In this document: in pieces, positions 55,011-57,264 of the stretch
Position numbering within the stretch: the stretch's first letter is position 1
Layout of the letters: each line of letters starts with the position of its first letter
Assembly (NCBI GenBank): GCA_949290085.1
Contig: CASEQH010000002.1
Span: 1-57,264 of the forward strand
Source of the DNA: an uncultured Bacillota bacterium
GTDB lineage: Bacteria > Bacillota_I > Bacilli_A > Erysipelotrichales > Erysipelotrichaceae
DNA length: 57,264 nt
Direction of reading: 5' to 3'
The notes under the pieces: generated by a model
The model's input: only the letters and a program-made list of their open reading frames with translations
Database searches by the model: none
Told to the model about the DNA's origin: nothing
Position numbers and translations under genes: made by a program

Positions 55011-55066
55011 ACTACCCTGAAAATAAATAATTTATTACGTATTCTATGTAATGAAGGAGATGAGTG

Positions 55067-55798
55067 ATGAACCAAGAAGCACAGTTGCTAATATCTGTAT
55101 ATAAGGCTAAGAAGAATATGGATGTTGCAGACGAGTTGATTAGAGATTATATGCCATTCATCAAATCTGAAACATCAAAGATATTGGGGCGATACTTAAA
55201 TGATAGTGATGATGAATTATCTATTGCTATGATAGCTTTTCATGAAGCTATCTTGGCTTATGATAGGAATAAGGGATCATTCTTACGCTATGTTTCTCTT
55301 GTGATGTCATCAAGGATTAAAGACTATCATCGCAAAGAATATCGTCATAGTACTGTTATTTCTTATGATGAGGCTATAGATGATGATGGGAATACTATCT
55401 TAGATACAATAGGAAAAGAAGATGAGCATAATATTACAAGAGAAGCTACAAGAGAAGAAATAGAAGAATTATCAAGGGTATTAAAAGAATATAATTTATC
55501 TTTTCTCGATATAGCTGATAATTGTCCTAAACAAGAAAGGACTTTAAATGCCTGTGCTAGTGTTATCAACTATTGTGATAATAAACCAGAGCTTTTAAAC
55601 AAGCTTATAGAGGCTAAAAGATTACCGATAAGTGAAATACTTAAGGGCGTAAAGGTTGATAGAAAAACTCTAGAGCGACATCGTAAATATTTGATGGCAA
55701 TGCTTATCATTAGGACTAATGGTTTTGAAATCATTCGTGGTCATCTCCATCGCTTTTTAAAGATAAGGGGGCAAGCATATGAAGTATATAGTAATTGA
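55067..55798 (+). CDS. sigI: RNA polymerase sigma-I factor
   Basis: An alternative sigma factor of 243 residues from ATG 55067 (AAGGAGA six bases upstream). Region 2 is seen as IRDYMPFIKSETSKIL, DELSIAMIAFHEAILAYDR and NKGSFLRYVSLVMSSRIKDY. The SigI-specific C-terminal part has VDRKTLERHRKYLMAMLII followed by EIIRGHLHRFLK. In other Firmicutes SigI responds to heat or extracellular polysaccharides. The anti-sigma gene overlaps its end by 20 bases. Confidence 0.93.
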   Translation: MNQEAQLLISVYKAKKNMDVADELIRDYMPFIKSETSKILGRYLNDSDDELSIAMIAFHEAILAYDRNKGSFLRYVSLVMSSRIKDYHRKEYRHSTVISYDEAIDDDGNTILDTIGKEDEHNITREATREEIEELSRVLKEYNLSFLDIADNCPKQERTLNACASVINYCDNKPELLNKLIEAKRLPISEILKGVKVDRKTLERHRKYLMAMLIIRTNGFEIIRGHLHRFLKIRGQAYEVYSN

Positions 55799-56519
55799 TG
55801 TTAAGAAAAGCTATGCGATTGTCTTAAAAGATGATGGGAAATTTATTAAATGTGCCAATATGCATTATGAAGTAGGACAAGAAGTTGATGAAATATATGA
55901 ATTAAAGGAAGAGAAAAAAGAAAGATATGTTTTTAGTTTCACTAAACCTTTTATTGCCCTTGCAAGTCTATGCTTAATCATGGTGCTTGGCATAAGGCTC
56001 ATGATGCCTTCTAGCCCATATGCAAAAGTTATACTATCTATTAATCCTGATGTATTAATTAGCTTAAATGAAAATAATATTGTCACCGATATTAAGGGAC
56101 AAAACGAAGATGGCGAAAAATTAATAACAGATTATGACTATGAGGGCAAGGATATAGAAGTAGTGAGTAATGAATTAGTTGATAGAGCCATTGAACAAGA
56201 CTATCTACATGAAGGAGATATTATTAATATCTATCTAGATAGTGAGGATGAAGATTGGTTATCTACATTCAATAGAGAAATCGGTACTTCTATTAAAACT
56301 CATCTAGATTCTAGAATATCTGTGACAATCATCATTAATTATGATGATAATATCGATTATTATTCGAGTATTGTTCAAAGTGAAATACCGATAAAAGAAA
56401 ATCAAGGAAGCAATAATGCTCCAAGTAATAATAATACTAACTATGAACCAGTTGATGATGGCATGAGTGATTATGAAAATAATAGCGATTATGAAGAAGA
56501 TAATTCTGATTATGAATAA
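55779..56519 (+). CDS. rsgI: Anti-sigma-I factor RsgI-like membrane protein
   Basis: A 246-residue membrane protein. The N-terminal cytoplasmic RsgI_N domain (1-50) opens MKYIVIDVKKSYAIVLKDDG, and one helix spans about 55-77. The extracellular domain starts YAKVILSINPDVLISLNENN; it contains the Asn89-Pro90 pair at the place where RsgI proteins self-cleave. The C-terminal tail is a low-complexity Asn/Asp/Tyr/Glu stretch with no recognisable carbohydrate-binding module. It should hold SigI inactive until its ectodomain is lost or pulled. Confidence 0.9.
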   Translation: MKYIVIDVKKSYAIVLKDDGKFIKCANMHYEVGQEVDEIYELKEEKKERYVFSFTKPFIALASLCLIMVLGIRLMMPSSPYAKVILSINPDVLISLNENNIVTDIKGQNEDGEKLITDYDYEGKDIEVVSNELVDRAIEQDYLHEGDIINIYLDSEDEDWLSTFNREIGTSIKTHLDSRISVTIIINYDDNIDYYSSIVQSEIPIKENQGSNNAPSNNNTNYEPVDDGMSDYENNSDYEEDNSDYE

Positions 56520-56585
56520 ATTACCCCGTTTTTAGAAAAAGTCTTACGTAATCTATTAGTGTAAATAAAAAGAAGGAGATTAAAC

Positions 56586-57264
56586 ATGAAACAATTGAAA
56601 AAATTATTTACGATTTCTTTAAGTATTCTATTAAGTCTAGCTATTTTATCAGGTTGTACTAACGAGACACAAACAGTGGAAACAAGCAGTACAAATGGAG
56701 TGATGGTATTAAAAGTTAATCCAGAGATTGAAATCAACTATGATGAAAATGGTAATGTGACATGGCTCAGTGCTAAGAATAAAGAAGCAGCCGATATCAT
56801 TGCAAACTATAGTGATTATGAAGGTAAAGCTTGTAAAGATGTAGTCAGTGAATTAGTTAAAAAGATAGGCGACGCAGGATATTTTGTAGAAGATGTTGAT
56901 GGCAATATGCGCCAGATAACTATTGAAGTTGAAAAAGGTTCATATATGCCTAGCGATACTTTCTTAGATGAAGTGATGGCAGAAGTAAAGACTAATGTAG
57001 AGACAAATAATTGGAAGGCACCTATCGATTTAGTTGGCGAAAGTGATTACGGTTATACAGACTATGTCGATACAGATTATGGCATTAATAATGATGGCTA
57101 TACTGATTATAATGATACTGATTATGGTCCTAACAATGACGGAGTGACTGACTATAATGACACAGACTATGGTCCTAATAACGATGGTGTGACAGATTAT
57201 AATGATACTGACTACGGACCAAACAACGATGGTGTAACTGACTATAACGATACCGATTATGGTC
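56586..57264 (+). CDS. Lipoprotein with an RsgI-like ectodomain and Asp/Asn/Tyr repeats, partial
   Basis: 226 codons are visible; the gene runs off the right edge. The signal peptide ends in LSGC with Cys24. Residues 38-150 align with the RsgI ectodomain encoded just upstream: VLKVNPEIEINYDENGNVT matches VILSINPDVLISLNENNIVT, and YSDYEGKACKDVVSELV matches YDYEGKDIEVVSNELV. The Asn-Pro pair is kept at 45-46. From residue 164 a 15-residue repeat (DYGPNNDGVTDYNDT type) begins, acidic enough to bind Ca2+. AAGGAG precedes the ATG. It is the third gene of the sigI operon. Confidence 0.85.
   Translation, partial: MKQLKKLFTISLSILLSLAILSGCTNETQTVETSSTNGVMVLKVNPEIEINYDENGNVTWLSAKNKEAADIIANYSDYEGKACKDVVSELVKKIGDAGYFVEDVDGNMRQITIEVEKGSYMPSDTFLDEVMAEVKTNVETNNWKAPIDLVGESDYGYTDYVDTDYGINNDGYTDYNDTDYGPNNDGVTDYNDTDYGPNNDGVTDYNDTDYGPNNDGVTDYNDTDYG
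57075..57264 (+). repeat. 45-bp in-frame tandem repeats
   Basis: Units at 57075-57119, 57120-57164, 57165-57209 and 57210-57254, plus ten bases of the next, up to the window edge. The first unit differs in protein (ile and tyr replace pro and val). Units 2, 3 and 4 encode the same 15 residues, but neighbouring units differ in 9 of 15 codons. Confidence 0.95.

Larger units (their letters stand above)
54277..55066. other. Long intergenic region before sigI
   Basis: About 790 bases without a clear gene, very AT-rich. It holds a possible 29-codon membrane ORF (54399-54488), a C-rich ACCCCC at 54675-54680, two copies of ACCCTGAAA (54762 and 55014) and a candidate sigI promoter near its end. No terminator, tRNA or riboswitch fold is evident. 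Its length suggests that sigI has a complex control region. Confidence 0.4.

Noticed and set aside
54762-55022. Two ACCCTGAAA copies before sigI
   Set aside because: Only nine bases long, 250 bases apart and without symmetry; chance is likely in AT-rich DNA.

Overview
The window looks like chromosomal DNA from a low-GC Gram-positive bacterium (Firmicutes). The AT-rich codon use, the F-type ATP synthase gene order (I-a-c-b-delta-alpha-gamma-beta-epsilon), a CIRCE heat-shock operator, a SigI/RsgI pair, RNase M5, YolD and many lipoprotein signals all fit. I lean towards Erysipelotrichia or a close relative, but this is inferred from gene style and not from a phylogenetic marker. TGA is used as a normal stop, so this is not a code-4 mollicute.

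Layout. 1-1214 is the 5' part of nnr (NAD(P)HX repair) running off the left edge. 1.2-7.7 kb is an accessory patch: a dead DinJ/YafQ toxin-antitoxin pair, a heavy-metal permease, an intact AbiEi/AbiEii system behind an 18-bp perfect inverted repeat, and a YolD / Y-family polymerase / LexA-like repressor / ArdC-like group. 7.8-14.4 kb holds threonine catabolism (tdh-kbl), two divergent D-2-hydroxyacid dehydrogenases, small membrane proteins, an HD hydrolase and a strongly expressed isochorismatase-type hydrolase. 14.6-21.2 kb is the complete atp operon. 21.3-23.6 kb has a lipoprotein, decayed genes and a CIRCE-controlled small heat-shock protein.

23.6-34.7 kb is mostly housekeeping: cca, a Nudix hydrolase, an RluA-type synthase, ybaK, HAD phosphatases, ald, a split CHR transporter, rnmV-rsmA-ispE, a GlmU-like protein whose uridylyltransferase half looks dead, and prs. 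34.8-40.5 kb is an apparent operon: response regulator, histidine kinase, membrane-anchored PASTA protein, FtsX-type permease and an ABC ATPase with a damaged Walker A motif. 40.5-47.2 kb has a GH9 lipoprotein, secG-rnr-smpB, a DUF2500-like protein, a second split CHR transporter and a tRNA-Leu. 47.2-54.3 kb is a transport and peptide-use block: two EamA exporters (one a pseudogene), a TetR regulator, an APC permease, a DASS anion symporter and a gamma-glutamyltransferase with a cre-like site. 55.0 kb to the end is a sigI-rsgI operon followed by a lipoprotein that carries a second copy of the RsgI ectodomain and a 45-bp tandem repeat array.

The least ordinary items are the sigI-rsgI-lipoprotein arrangement with its codon-diversified repeats, the GlmU with only an acetyltransferase half, the TCS-PASTA-ABC operon with a Walker A Gly-to-Asp change, and genes whose promoter -10 box sits exactly six bases before the ATG (likely leaderless mRNAs). 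No insertion sequences, CRISPR arrays, rRNA genes or replication origins were seen.
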